Below are positions 55,421 to 63,991 of a DNA stretch of 64,000 bases, piece by piece. Both the position numbers and the translations under genes were made by a program. Origin of the DNA: Haloarcula taiwanensis (GTDB lineage: Archaea > Halobacteriota > Halobacteria > Halobacteriales > Haloarculaceae); assembly GCA_002844335.1 (NCBI GenBank), contig CP019154.1, forward strand, positions 1,054,001-1,118,000, written 5' to 3'. Below the pieces are notes generated by a model. That model ran no database searches. It was given only the letters and a program-made list of their open reading frames with translations, and was not told the origin of the DNA. The first letter of the stretch is position 1. Every line of letters starts with the position of its first letter.

Positions 55421-56245
55421 CTAGCGGTCAATAGACAGACCGGCGTGCCAGCTGTCGGCATCGGCTTCCTCGACAGCGGCGTCCATCTCGGCCAGATACG
55501 ACACGGCGAGGCTGGCGCATTTCGCCGCTTTGCGCTCGCCTTCGGTTCGGAACTCGCCGGTGACTCGGTTGGCGTACACCGTACAGACAGCGCCGGCCCG
55601 CAGTCCGTACAGGTTCGCGAGCGTGAGAATCGTCGCGGCCTCCATCTCGAAGTTGAGGACGCCGGCCTCTTGCAGCGCCGCGATGCGCTCGTCGCTGCCG
55701 CTGGCCTCGAAGTCCTTGAAGCCGGGGCGTGACTGCCCGGCGTAAAAACTGTCTGTCGAGCAGGTGACGCCGAGGTGGTAGTCGTAGTCGAGTTCCTCGG
55801 CGGCGGCGACGAGCGCCGAGACGACCCGGTGGTCGGCACTGGCTGGATAGTCCTCGCGGACGTACTCCTTGCTGGTCCCCTCCTGTCGCACCGCGCCGGT
55901 GGTGATGACGAGGTCGCCGATGCTGGCGTCCTCCTGGATGGCCCCGCAGGAGCCGACCCGGATGAACGAGTCCGCGCCGACACGGGCAAGTTCTTCGAGC
56001 GCGATTGCGGCCGACGGGCCGCCGATACCGGTCGAAGTTACCGAGATGGGCGTGCCGTCGTGGGTGCCCGTGGCCGTGCGGTACTCGCGGTGTTCAGCCA
56101 CGATGTCGTGGTCGTCCCAGTAGTCGACGACCTTTTCCACGCGCTCGGGGTTCCCCGGCAGTAGGACGCTGTCGGCCACGTCGGCCTCGCTCACTTCCAG
56201 ATGGTACTGTACGTCGTCGTTCGGGTCTTCACTATCGCTTGTCAT
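55421..56245 (-). CDS. udp: uridine/nucleoside phosphorylase
   Basis: The 274-residue enzyme is a hexameric-type nucleoside phosphorylase (PNP/UDP family). It has VLLPGNPERVEKVVDYW near the start, RVGSCGAIQ (phosphate/ribose loop), TSTGIGGPSAAIALEE and FEMEAATILTLANLYG (the Met-Glu pair that binds ribose). It cleaves uridine or a related nucleoside with phosphate to ribose-1-phosphate and the base. Its start (ATG 56245) overlaps the cytidine deaminase stop by four bases, fitting a cytidine-to-uracil salvage route. The exact base specificity is not fixed by sequence. Confidence 0.88.
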   Translation of the reverse strand: MTSDSEDPNDDVQYHLEVSEADVADSVLLPGNPERVEKVVDYWDDHDIVAEHREYRTATGTHDGTPISVTSTGIGGPSAAIALEELARVGADSFIRVGSCGAIQEDASIGDLVITTGAVRQEGTSKEYVREDYPASADHRVVSALVAAAEELDYDYHLGVTCSTDSFYAGQSRPGFKDFEASGSDERIAALQEAGVLNFEMEAATILTLANLYGLRAGAVCTVYANRVTGEFRTEGERKAAKCASLAVSYLAEMDAAVEEADADSWHAGLSIDR

Positions 56246-56628
56246 TTGTCGAGATGGTCGCTGGTGATTGTCGTCGGCAGGAGCTCCCCGAGTTCGTACA
56301 CCGTCGGCTCGTCGCCGTCGGTGATGATCTCGAACGACTCGTCACAGAACTCGCTGAACGTCTGGCGGCACATCCCACAGGGAGTGACGCCGTCGCGTTT
56401 GCCCGAGGTGACGGCAACACGCTCGAACGACTGGTGCCCGTCGCTGACAGCCGCGCCGATGGCTACTTCTTCGGCATGTAAGCTGTTACTGTAGTTCGCG
56501 TTCTCGATGTTACAGCCGGTGTAGACGCTACCGTCACTCGTTTCCAGCGCTGCGCCGACGGTGTACTCCGAGTACGGCGCGTACGCCTCGTCGATAGCAT
56601 CTCGCGCTGCGTCGAGGAGATCCTCCAT
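56242..56628 (-). CDS. cdd: cytidine deaminase
   Basis: The 128-residue protein is a small homotetrameric-type deaminase: APYSEYTVGAALE, the N-terminal TGCNIENANYSNSLHAEE (His and Glu of the active site), and the zinc-binding TPCGMCRQTFSEF with two Cys. It converts cytidine or deoxycytidine to uridine. The ATG at 56628 gives the standard family length; the frame is open upstream but without similarity. It lies 59 bases after the phosphohexomutase-family gene and overlaps udp, so the three genes form a probable operon. Confidence 0.95.
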   Translation of the reverse strand: MEDLLDAARDAIDEAYAPYSEYTVGAALETSDGSVYTGCNIENANYSNSLHAEEVAIGAAVSDGHQSFERVAVTSGKRDGVTPCGMCRQTFSEFCDESFEIITDGDEPTVYELGELLPTTITSDHLDK

Positions 56629-56687
56629 GCACTGGGCGTCGCAGGGCCGTGTAGAAATTCTGTCGGTCTCTATAGCGGTCGGTGGTG

Positions 56688-58055
56688 TCAGGCGTCGGCG
56701 GCGCTGACGGCCTCGACGGCGTCGCGGACCGCCTGTGTGGTGTCGGCGACCAGCGCGTCGATGTCGTCGCTCTCTGCGTACACCCGGACGTACGGCTCGG
56801 TGCCGCTCGGGCGGACGAGCGTCCACGACCCGTCGTCGAAGGAGAGCCGGACGCCGTACTCGGTCGAGACATCCGCTTCGGGGAACGCGTCCGGCAGGCT
56901 GGATTCGAGTCGGGCCATCGTCTCGACCTTGGCATCGTCGGGACACTCAACGCTCACCTTCTCGTACGGCCGTTCAGAGATGACGGCTCGCCTGTCAGCG
57001 ACGCTCTGTTCGGCGAACAGACGCGTCAGCACGGCCGCACTGGCCACGCCGTCTATCCAGCCACCGAAGGCGGTATGGATGTGTTTCCATGGTTCTGCGG
57101 CGAAGACGACTTCGGTTTCATCGGTCGCGTCCGCGCGAACGTCAGCGATTCCGACGTGGAGGGAACCAAGGTGGATGCGTTCGACGCGGCCGCCGGCAGC
57201 CTCGACCCGTTCGTCGATGCGGCCGGAGGCGTTGGGCGTCGTCACGACGACTGGGTCAGAAACGTCCGCGGCACGCGTGTAGTGTTCGGCCAGCATCGCG
57301 AGTATCGTGTCCTCGTGGATGACATCGCCGTCGGCATCGACGACGACGATACGGTCGGCGTCGCCGTCGTGACCGAACCCGAAGTCGGCGTCGGATTCGG
57401 CGACGAACTCGCGGAAATCGGCCAGCGTCTCCGGCGTGGGTTTGCTCTCGCGGCCGGGGAAGGTTCCGTCAACGTTTGCCTCCGTCGCCAGCACGTCGGC
57501 CCCCAGCTCCCGGAGCACCTGCGGCGTCGCCACGCTGGCCATCCCGTTCCCGCAGTCGACGGCGACTGTCAGTCCAGACGGGTCACCGCCGAGCGATTCA
57601 GCGTAGTCGGCGACAGCGCTCCGATACTCGTCGAGGTAGTCGACCGACTCTGTGTCGCCCCAGTCGCGCCAGGCCGTCGGCGTCGAACCATCCTCGATTC
57701 GCCCTTCGATTCGCGTCTCGTCGTCGTCGCCGTACTCGGTGCCGTCGGCGAACACCTTGATGCCGTTGTCCGTCGGCGGGTTGTGGCTCGCGGTGATCAT
57801 CACCCCGTGGCGGCCCTGCGAGGCGTAGGCCAGCGCCGGCGTCGGCACGCGGCCGATTCTGACGACTCGCGCGCCGGCGCTTTGCAGTCCCGCGGCCGTC
57901 GCATCAGCGAGCGCTGGCGAGGTCACGCGCCCGTCGTACCCAAGCACGAACGTCTCGCCGTCCTGCCCAGCCGCCTGTCCGACTCGCAGTGCAAGGTCCG
58001 GCGTCACCTTCGATACAACATCACCGCGGATCCCCGCGGTCCCGAACAGTTCCAT
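56688..58055 (-). CDS. phosphohexomutase-family protein, possibly a phosphopentomutase
   Basis: The 455-residue enzyme is a member of the alpha-D-phosphohexomutase superfamily (GlmM/PMM/PGM). It has the phosphoserine loop MITASHNPPTDNG (Ser active), the metal loop GHDGDADRI and the C-terminal phosphate loop RPSGTEPYVRVYAES. The sugar-specificity loop, normally GE-P/Q-SGH, reads AAEPWKHIH at about residues 318-326, so the usual SGH is absent. It lies in an operon with cytidine deaminase and uridine phosphorylase. In Thermococcus a member of this superfamily is a phosphopentomutase, and the context suggests ribose-1-phosphate to ribose-5-phosphate conversion here. GlmM or PMM activity remains possible. 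Confidence 0.85.
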   Translation of the reverse strand: MELFGTAGIRGDVVSKVTPDLALRVGQAAGQDGETFVLGYDGRVTSPALADATAAGLQSAGARVVRIGRVPTPALAYASQGRHGVMITASHNPPTDNGIKVFADGTEYGDDDETRIEGRIEDGSTPTAWRDWGDTESVDYLDEYRSAVADYAESLGGDPSGLTVAVDCGNGMASVATPQVLRELGADVLATEANVDGTFPGRESKPTPETLADFREFVAESDADFGFGHDGDADRIVVVDADGDVIHEDTILAMLAEHYTRAADVSDPVVVTTPNASGRIDERVEAAGGRVERIHLGSLHVGIADVRADATDETEVVFAAEPWKHIHTAFGGWIDGVASAAVLTRLFAEQSVADRRAVISERPYEKVSVECPDDAKVETMARLESSLPDAFPEADVSTEYGVRLSFDDGSWTLVRPSGTEPYVRVYAESDDIDALVADTTQAVRDAVEAVSAADA

Positions 58056-58186
58056 ACCGGCGATGCGGAAGCCGACCGTATAATTCTCTCGTTCGCACGT
58101 CAGTTCAGAGACGCCCCGTGGACGGCTGGTCGAGAACTGTGGTTAGCGTCGGAGACAAGCGGTCGAAAAGAGACTGGAAAAGCCGA

Positions 58187-58909
58187 TTACAGCAGTTCGT
58201 CGAAATCGTAGCCGTTGATGTCGACGCCGTCGGCAGTGACATCGGCGAGGTAAATACCGTTACCAGAGCCGGTGTCACGCTCGGCGGCGGCGTTGATCGA
58301 GGCGGCAGCGACTTCTTTTGCCTCTTCGTTTGTCATCTCTTCCTCGTAGCGGTCTTCGAGTGTCCCGTACGCGACGGTGAGCCCGGAGCCGGTGACAGTG
58401 TAGTCGTCCTTCATGACGCCGCCGGCCGGGTCGATGGAGTAGACGTGGTTGCCGTCGTCGTCGACGCCGCCGAGGATAGGGTTGATAGCGAAGAAGGGGC
58501 CGCCGCGGGCGAAGTTACCTGCCAGCGTCGAAAGCGCCTTCATGCTGATATCCTCACCGCGGCGTGCCTCATAGAGATTGACCTCCGCGCGAAGCGTCCG
58601 GATGAACGACTGTGCGCCGCCGACGCTCCCAACGAGGGTCAGCGCCGCCGTAGGGTGAATCTGTTCGACTTTCTGGACGTTCTTGTTCGAGACGAAGCGA
58701 CCGCCAAGCGAGGCGCGCATGTCCGTCGCGATGACGACGCCCTCGGACGTGCTGATACCGATAGTGGTCGTTCCGGTCTTGTTCACCTTCTCTGAATCCT
58801 GTGTGGACTGTGCGGGGAGCTCGCCGACTTCGGGTGCGTACGGGTCGCTCTGGAACTCGTCAGCAGCCTGGGGTCCAGAAAGATCCGGCCCCGGAGTCAT
58901 ATCTCGCAT
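58187..58909 (-). CDS. psmB: 20S proteasome beta subunit
   Basis: The 240-residue precursor has a propeptide of 46 residues. Cleavage after Gly46 (KTG/TTTIGI) exposes Thr47 as the nucleophile, followed by the conserved GVVIATDMRASLGG and the catalytic Lys (FVSNKNVQKV, Lys in KNVQK region). YSIDPAGGVM and SGLTVAYGTLEDRYEEEM are typical. It forms the inner rings of the proteasome core. The propeptide is rich in Pro, Ser and acidic residues, as in other haloarchaea. The start may be ATG 58909 or the ATG three codons downstream. Confidence 0.97.
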   Translation of the reverse strand: MRDMTPGPDLSGPQAADEFQSDPYAPEVGELPAQSTQDSEKVNKTGTTTIGISTSEGVVIATDMRASLGGRFVSNKNVQKVEQIHPTAALTLVGSVGGAQSFIRTLRAEVNLYEARRGEDISMKALSTLAGNFARGGPFFAINPILGGVDDDGNHVYSIDPAGGVMKDDYTVTGSGLTVAYGTLEDRYEEEMTNEEAKEVAAASINAAAERDTGSGNGIYLADVTADGVDINGYDFDELL

Positions 58910-58999
58910 TACTGTGGGGTACTAGTCGGGCGCTGATAAAACCTCTTTTCCTGATGAGCCTGACCGCAACCGTCGGTAGGCTCAGTCGGCTGTCCCGTC

Positions 59000-59170
59000 T
59001 TACGCGCTCGCCTGATCGTAGGCCTCGTTGAGTCCTGACACGGCCCGGTCCATCGGCAGTCGGAGTCCGAACCGCTCCGTGAGCATCGCTACCGGTAGCA
59101 GCACGATGCCCAGGAGCAGGGTAAGTTGATACAGTGCGAACAGCGTTGCGGTGTACAGTCGAGCTACCAT
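59000..59170 (-). CDS. 56-residue membrane-associated small protein
   Basis: From ATG 59170 the frame encodes a hydrophobic helix of about 22 residues (YTATLFALYQLTLLLGIVLLPV) followed by a polar tail (AMLTERFGLRLPMDRAVSGLNEAYDQ). The composition resembles short haloarchaeal membrane proteins annotated as hypothetical. I do not recognise a function. An upstream in-frame start would add 20 basic residues. It is next to the proteasome gene, on the same strand, and 90 bases from its start. Confidence 0.55.
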   Translation of the reverse strand: MVARLYTATLFALYQLTLLLGIVLLPVAMLTERFGLRLPMDRAVSGLNEAYDQASA

Positions 59171-59443
59171 CTTCCTCGGTCGTTTCAGAGAGAGACTTGT
59201 ATATAAGTCTTGCTGCCACATTTCAGTCAAGAATTATCGATTATGAAGAACTGATGGGCCGCAGTCCTGCGGTTTACTCAAACGCCCGAGAAGACGAGCA
59301 ACCGACTGGACAACTCTCTGAACAGATATAATGGGGGGATGAGTCAGACGGCTGGTTTGCATAAGTTATAGAGATAGTAACGGTGACGTGCGCAACAGAA
59401 GCGAATCAAAACTATCGAATAGTCGGGCCACGAGAGCTAATGT

Positions 59444-59815
59444 ATGAACTACCTCGTGGCGATGGAAGCAGCCTGGCTGGTTCGTGATGTAGACGACATC
59501 GACGACGCTATCGGTGTCGCAGTAAGCGAAGCGGGGAAGCGGCTCAACGAGGCCGAGATGGACTACGTCGAGGTCGAGGTCGGCGCGACCGGCTGCCCGG
59601 CCTGTGGCGAACCGTTCGACTCGGCGTTCATTGCGGCCGACACGGCGCTCGTCGGACTGGTACTCGAGATGGATGTGTTCAACGCCGAATCCCCGGAACA
59701 CGCACAGCGGATCGCCAAAAGCGAAATCGGCGGTGCACTCCGGGATGTCCCGCTGAAAGTCGTTGAGGTATTTGAGACCGAGGCCGACGAGGACGAAGCC
59801 GAAGCCGAGGCATAA
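59444..59815 (+). CDS. UPF0212/DUF555 family protein
   Basis: The 123-residue archaeal protein fits the UPF0212 (DUF555) family: [18 protein letters not shown], a central [21 protein letters not shown] with a CxxC pair, and [19 protein letters not shown] near the end. The two cysteines could bind metal, and function is unknown. The C-terminal tail is strongly acidic ([13 protein letters not shown]). It precedes the XRE-CBS regulator on the same strand, with a separate promoter between them. Confidence 0.85.
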   Translation: MNYLVAMEAAWLVRDVDDIDDAIGVAVSEAGKRLNEAEMDYVEVEVGATGCPACGEPFDSAFIAADTALVGLVLEMDVFNAESPEHAQRIAKSEIGGALRDVPLKVVEVFETEADEDEAEAEA

Positions 59816-59862
59816 CTAAACCCACCTTGATTCGCTTGCCGTGGTAGCCGTGGGCTTTTTAT

Positions 59863-59877
59863 ATTACCTCTGGTAAT
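59863..59877. promoter_or_regulatory. inverted repeat ATTACC-TCT-GGTAAT: likely operator of the XRE-CBS gene
   Basis: Perfect 6-bp arms separated by three bases lie between a TATA-like stretch (TTTTTATA, about 59855-59862) and the start codon at 59886. The site covers the expected transcription start, the natural place for a dimeric XRE-type repressor to act on its own gene. Confidence 0.6.
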
Positions 59878-59885
59878 TAGCGGAT

Positions 59886-60428
59886 ATGGACTTACCGACG
59901 CCACAGGACCTGCGGGAACGCCGCAACGAACTCGGGCTGACCCAGAGTGAACTGGCGGAGCGGGCTGACGTCTCCCAACCCCTTATCGCTCGTATCGAAG
60001 GTGGTGACGTGGACCCGCGGCTGTCGACACTCCGTCGCATCGTGACTGCTCTCGAAGAGGCCGAGGGCGGCATTATCAAAGCCCGCGACCTGATGAACTC
60101 GCCTGTCGTTGGCGTTGCGCCCGACGATTCCGTCCACCAGACGAAAGACGTGATGGACGAGAAGGGGTACTCACAGGTCCCCGTCATCCGGGATGGGGCC
60201 CCGCAGGGCCTCATCGGCAACTCCGATATCCGTCAGCGGCCCGAGGAGAACGTCGGCGACCTTCCAGTGGCTGAAGTGATGAACGAATCTATCGCAACCG
60301 TTGAGCCAGACGCACCCATCGACGAAGTCGACGCTTACTTGAACCATAATGCGGCTGTGATGGTCGTTGAAGGTGGAGAAACTATCGGTGTCATAACCGA
60401 AGCAGACATCGCGCGTACGGTCAGCTAA
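59886..60428 (+). CDS. XRE-family HTH regulator with tandem CBS domains
   Basis: The 180-residue protein has an XRE/Cro-type helix-turn-helix (about 5-60: RRNELGLTQSELAERADVSQPLIARIEGG) joined to two CBS domains (about 67-120 and 125-180: DLMNSPVVGVAPDDSVHQTKDVM, then VMNESIATVEPDAPIDEVDAYL). CBS pairs usually sense adenosyl nucleotides, so the protein may tune transcription to AMP/ATP or SAM. Such HTH-CBS proteins are conserved in archaea, but their regulons are mostly unknown. A TATA-like box about 25 bases before the ATG implies leaderless transcription; the overlapping inverted repeat suggests autoregulation. Confidence 0.9.
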   Translation: MDLPTPQDLRERRNELGLTQSELAERADVSQPLIARIEGGDVDPRLSTLRRIVTALEEAEGGIIKARDLMNSPVVGVAPDDSVHQTKDVMDEKGYSQVPVIRDGAPQGLIGNSDIRQRPEENVGDLPVAEVMNESIATVEPDAPIDEVDAYLNHNAAVMVVEGGETIGVITEADIARTVS

Positions 60429-60547
60429 CTCTGATTCTCACAAACGCGAATAGGGATAGTGGGCCCGTACTCCCCGTAGGAGGGGCTTACTACCGAAAAC
60501 AGTGTCAGGGGTATATGTCTATTCTCACCAACGATAGACGTATTCAC

Positions 60548-60694
60548 ATGGCCAATCCCAGCGACCCACTGTACGCCGAACTCGAAAAGGCACTCGAAAC
60601 CGCCGAAACTGAAGCGGCCAGATACCATATCCGCCAAGCACTCCAGATTCGGATTGCGGAGGAGACCGCCGGCAAAGACATCCTGTCAGCCTGA
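60548..60694 (+). CDS. 48-residue conserved-looking small protein
   Basis: This short gene (ATG 60548, TGA 60694) encodes a highly helical, charged peptide: ANPSDPLYAELEKALETAETEAARYHIRQALQIRI, then AEETAGKDILSA. It has no hydrophobic segment and looks like a soluble two-helix protein. An ATG with clean codon usage and no overlapping alternative supports it as real. It is too small to be assigned, and its neighbours (the XRE-CBS regulator and purM) do not reveal a role. Confidence 0.6.
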   Translation: MANPSDPLYAELEKALETAETEAARYHIRQALQIRIAEETAGKDILSA

Positions 60695-60723
60695 ACGCGC
60701 CCGATGGGCATCCGTCGCGCCGC

Positions 60724-61731
60724 TCACTCGGTAAGTCCGAGGCCGCGAATCGAGACCGCCTCGTCCCCGTCAGTCACTTTGCCGATGACGCGCGCGTCCT
60801 CGCTGTCGTTGACGATTGCCGCAGCATCGGCCTCGGACACTGCGGCGACGAACCCGGTCCCCATGTTGAACGTCCGGTGCATCTCCTCGTCAGAGACCTC
60901 GCCTTCCGCTTGAACGAACTCGAAGACGGGCTGGGCCTCGAAGGGATCCGTAATCTCGTACCGGTAGCTCCCCATCCGCGTGAGGTTCGTCCAGCCGCCG
61001 CCGGTGACGTGTGCGGCCGCATGGGTCTCGCTGGCCCGGAGCGGGGCCAGCACCTCGCTGTAGATCCGTGTTGGCGTCAGCAGTTCCTCGGCGATGGTCC
61101 TGTCGGGGTTCGGCGGGAACGGGTCGTCGTACTCGTGGTCGCGCGTGACCGCCTCGCGCGCCAGCGTGAGCCCGTTGGAGTGGATGCCCGAGGAGGGCCA
61201 GCCGACGATCGCGTCGCCGGGCTCGGCCTCGCCGGGGAAGACGGCGTTTTTCGGTGCCAGTCCGGCGCAGGTCCCGGCGATGTCCAGCCCCTTAATCACG
61301 TCCGGCATCACGGCAGTTTCGCCACCCACGAGCGCCACGTCGGCCCGCTCGGCCCCTGTTCGGAGCCCCGCGCCGATGTCCTCGCTCGTCTCCTCGTCCG
61401 GCGTCTCGACCGCGAGGTAGTCGACGAACGCCACCGGCTCGACGCCGGCCGCGATGAGGTCGTTGGCGTTCATCGCGATGCAGTCGATGCCGATAGTCGA
61501 GTAGTCGTCGATGGCCTCGGCGACGAGGAGTTTCGTGCCGACGCCGTCCGTCGCGAGCGCGAGGTACTGGTCGCCGATGTCGACCAGCCCGGCGTAGTCG
61601 CCCTCGAACTCGCCGGCCGCGCCGATGAGCGCCTTCGTCGCTGCCTCGCTGGCGTCGATGTCCACACCGGTTTCTGCGTAGGTCAGTCCCTCCTCGCCCT
61701 CGGTGTCGTCCGCGGACTCGCTGTCGGTCAT
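60724..61731 (-). CDS. purM: phosphoribosylformylglycinamidine cyclo-ligase
   Basis: The 335-residue AIR synthetase has DGVGTKLLVAEAIDDYSTIGIDCIAMNANDL, PVAFVDYLAV, ALVGGETAVMPDV, IVGWPSSGIHSNGLTLAREAV and AAHVTGGGWTNLTRMG, the standard PurM motifs. It catalyses ATP-dependent ring closure of FGAM to AIR in purine synthesis. The ATG at 61731 gives the family-like start SESADDTEGEEGLTYAETGVD. The acidic N-terminal leader is a haloarchaeal addition. It is on the same strand as, but probably not co-transcribed with, the site-2 protease gene (53-base gap). Confidence 0.95.
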   Translation of the reverse strand: MTDSESADDTEGEEGLTYAETGVDIDASEAATKALIGAAGEFEGDYAGLVDIGDQYLALATDGVGTKLLVAEAIDDYSTIGIDCIAMNANDLIAAGVEPVAFVDYLAVETPDEETSEDIGAGLRTGAERADVALVGGETAVMPDVIKGLDIAGTCAGLAPKNAVFPGEAEPGDAIVGWPSSGIHSNGLTLAREAVTRDHEYDDPFPPNPDRTIAEELLTPTRIYSEVLAPLRASETHAAAHVTGGGWTNLTRMGSYRYEITDPFEAQPVFEFVQAEGEVSDEEMHRTFNMGTGFVAAVSEADAAAIVNDSEDARVIGKVTDGDEAVSIRGLGLTE

Positions 61732-61784
61732 ACCCGAGAGCGCGCGTGGCGCGGGCAAAAGAGCGTCGTTCCGGCGGAGGCGGC

Positions 61785-62459
61785 TTAGAGGACAAACAGC
61801 GCGCCGACACCGAGCAGAATCGACGGAATCGCCACGACGAGAAACACCGGCGTGCTCCATTCTCGGACCGTTCGGCCGTCGAGCGGGCCGAAGGGCAGCA
61901 TGTTGAAGCCGGCGAGCAGGAGATTGATCTGCAGGCCCATCTGCGCGACTTCCCAGAGGAAACCGCCCGTGCCCGACAGTAGCGCCGCGACGAACGGGAC
62001 GAGGAAGACGGCGGCGAGCGCGAGGTTCGTCACCGGCCCGGCGACGGCGATGAGGCCGTGTTGCTTGGCCGTCAGGCGGCCGCGGTGGACGACCGCACCC
62101 GGCGCGGCAAACAGGAAGCCGACGAGACCGCCCAGGACCGCGAACCCGAGCATCCGGTAGTCGGCCTTGAACGCGGCTATCTGGCCGAAGCGGACGGCGA
62201 CAACCTTGTGAGCCAGTTCGTGTAGCAGGAAGCCGACACCGACGGTGAGCAGACTGACTGCGAACGTGCTGGCGATTTCGGCACCCGAGAGGCCGCCGAA
62301 CTGGCCGAAGACGATGCGCCGGAACTCCCGTTCAAGGAAGAACGTGAACGCCAGCCCGAGCGCGAGCCAGGCGACGAGAAGGTCCCGGAGTTCGCGCTGG
62401 CTGAAGCTGAGGCCGCCGATGGTCCGACCCGCAGCGGTTCGCCGTCGTCGACCCGCCAT
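61785..62459 (-). CDS. site-2 protease-type membrane metalloprotease (M50)
   Basis: The 224-residue protein has five or six hydrophobic helices with the zinc motif His80-Glu81-x-x-His84 (LLHELAHKVV) in the second or third helix. A later motif NMLPFGPLDG supplies the third ligand region, as in SpoIVFB/RseP-type site-2 proteases. It should cleave single-span membrane proteins within the bilayer. Its start overlaps the stop of the TraB-family gene by one base (ATGA-type junction), so the two are translated together. The substrate is unknown, and no PDZ domain is present. Confidence 0.88.
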   Translation of the reverse strand: MAGRRRRTAAGRTIGGLSFSQRELRDLLVAWLALGLAFTFFLEREFRRIVFGQFGGLSGAEIASTFAVSLLTVGVGFLLHELAHKVVAVRFGQIAAFKADYRMLGFAVLGGLVGFLFAAPGAVVHRGRLTAKQHGLIAVAGPVTNLALAAVFLVPFVAALLSGTGGFLWEVAQMGLQINLLLAGFNMLPFGPLDGRTVREWSTPVFLVVAIPSILLGVGALFVL

Positions 62460-63991
62460 CAGAGGACCCCCACGAGTATCTGCGTTCCTTCGCGGACGCC
62501 CTGCCAGAGCAGGCGCGAGACGCCCTGCATTCCGCCGATGTCCGACGAGATGTACGGGATCAACACCGGGAAAACGACGTACGACGCGATGGCGCTGCCG
62601 ACGTTCGTCAGCGCGACGACGAGAATCAGCCGGAACAGTGGCACCGCACGCATCCGGCTGACGAGGTCCATGACCGGCGACTCCTGGTCGTTGAGTATCT
62701 CGTTGAGCGTCGCGATGTCGCTGATGTTGACGGAGATGTACCGGAGTTCGACGTAGCCCGCGAACCAGCCGGCCGCGAGCAGCGGGAACAGGCTGGTCAG
62801 CCAGCCGAAGGCACCGGCGGCGGCCGCACTCGACCAGTGTGCGCCGGCCACCTTCGCCAGCCCGCCGGCCAGCACGGCGTTGACGGCGACCAAGGCGACG
62901 AAAAGCTCCAGCAGTACCGCCTGGCTCGCGCCGCCGAGGATGAGCAGGCCAAAGAAGACGAGAAAGACGACCCCGAAGCCGTAGCCGACGAGCTTGTACA
63001 GCGACACACGACGGCCCCCCTCGGTGCCGGTGAGCGACTCCATCGGCGGGAGCGTCTCCGGATTGTCGAGATAGTTCTCGATGCCCTCACGGTGGCCAGC
63101 ACCCACAACGGCGAGGACGTGATAGCCGGCCTCGCGGAGGGCGATAAGTCTGTGTGCAATGAACGCATCGCGTTCGTCGATGAGCGCCTCCGCGCCGCCG
63201 GGAGAAAACTGACGGAACTCCTCCATCATCGCGCTGACCACGTCGGTATCCGTCAGTTTCTCCATGTCGAACTCCTCAACGTCGGCCTCGCCGCGGAACT
63301 GGACCAGCAGTGCGGCGATAGGGATTCCGAGACCGGCCGCGGCAACACAGATGAGCAACAGCGTATCGAGCAAGCCCTCGACGGTCCCGCCGAGACCGCC
63401 CGGCAGAACCCCCGAGAGCGCCCCACTCGGGACAATAAACGGACCGCCGAAGGCCCCGGCGACGACCGCAAACAGCCCGCCGAAGACAGCGCCGACAGTC
63501 AGCCCGACGGTCAACGGCGGCCCCATCTCGGCCGCGAGACTGCCGACGAGCTTGAGCTTCTCGACGGCCGTCAGCCGCGCCCAGAACCGCTGGACGGTCG
63601 TCTGAATATCCCGGTCGACGAGTGCGACGCCGAGGCCGAGCCGTTCGGCGGTGTCGATGCCCGCTTTCATATCCGCACCCGGCTCGATGTCGAACCGGTC
63701 GCCCAGTCTGGTCTGGATGTACGACAGCATCCAGTACGCGAGGAACTGAAAGACGGTGTTCCCGCGCAGGAGGTCGCTCGCATCGAGGTCGTCAGGCGTT
63801 TCGCCTTTGATCTGGCGATACCGACCCTCGTCCAGTTCGACGGCGACGATATCGGGCTCGGAGTCCTCAATCGCTGATTCCACTTCCCTGACGCTGTGCT
63901 CGGAAACGTGAGCGGTTCCGACGACATCTACGCGTCCCGCCCCCGACGGTTCCGGGAACTCGTCTGCCGCCGACTCCGCGTGTTCGGTCAT
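62459..63991 (-). CDS. TraB/PrgY/GumN-superfamily membrane protein, putative metalloprotease
   Basis: The 510-residue protein has an N-terminal soluble domain (about 1-270) with VVGTAHVSEHSV (a GxxH motif, Gly25-His28), EPDIVAVELDEGRY and AVVGAGHREGI (second GxxH motif, about 300). A C-terminal membrane part of at least six helices follows. TraB/PrgY/Tiki proteins share these GxxH motifs and a predicted metal-dependent protease activity; Tiki is proven to be a protease. It is translationally coupled to the M50 protease gene. The ATG at 63991 is chosen; a GTG one codon upstream is possible. The gene is complete in the window. Confidence 0.87.
   Translation of the reverse strand: MTEHAESAADEFPEPSGAGRVDVVGTAHVSEHSVREVESAIEDSEPDIVAVELDEGRYRQIKGETPDDLDASDLLRGNTVFQFLAYWMLSYIQTRLGDRFDIEPGADMKAGIDTAERLGLGVALVDRDIQTTVQRFWARLTAVEKLKLVGSLAAEMGPPLTVGLTVGAVFGGLFAVVAGAFGGPFIVPSGALSGVLPGGLGGTVEGLLDTLLLICVAAAGLGIPIAALLVQFRGEADVEEFDMEKLTDTDVVSAMMEEFRQFSPGGAEALIDERDAFIAHRLIALREAGYHVLAVVGAGHREGIENYLDNPETLPPMESLTGTEGGRRVSLYKLVGYGFGVVFLVFFGLLILGGASQAVLLELFVALVAVNAVLAGGLAKVAGAHWSSAAAAGAFGWLTSLFPLLAAGWFAGYVELRYISVNISDIATLNEILNDQESPVMDLVSRMRAVPLFRLILVVALTNVGSAIASYVVFPVLIPYISSDIGGMQGVSRLLWQGVREGTQILVGVL

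Noticed and set aside
59259..59272. CCGCAG-TC-CTGCGG inverted repeat between the small membrane protein and UPF0212 genes
   Set aside because: A two-base loop cannot form a good RNA hairpin, there is no TATA box close by, and I found no second copy. It may be coincidence.
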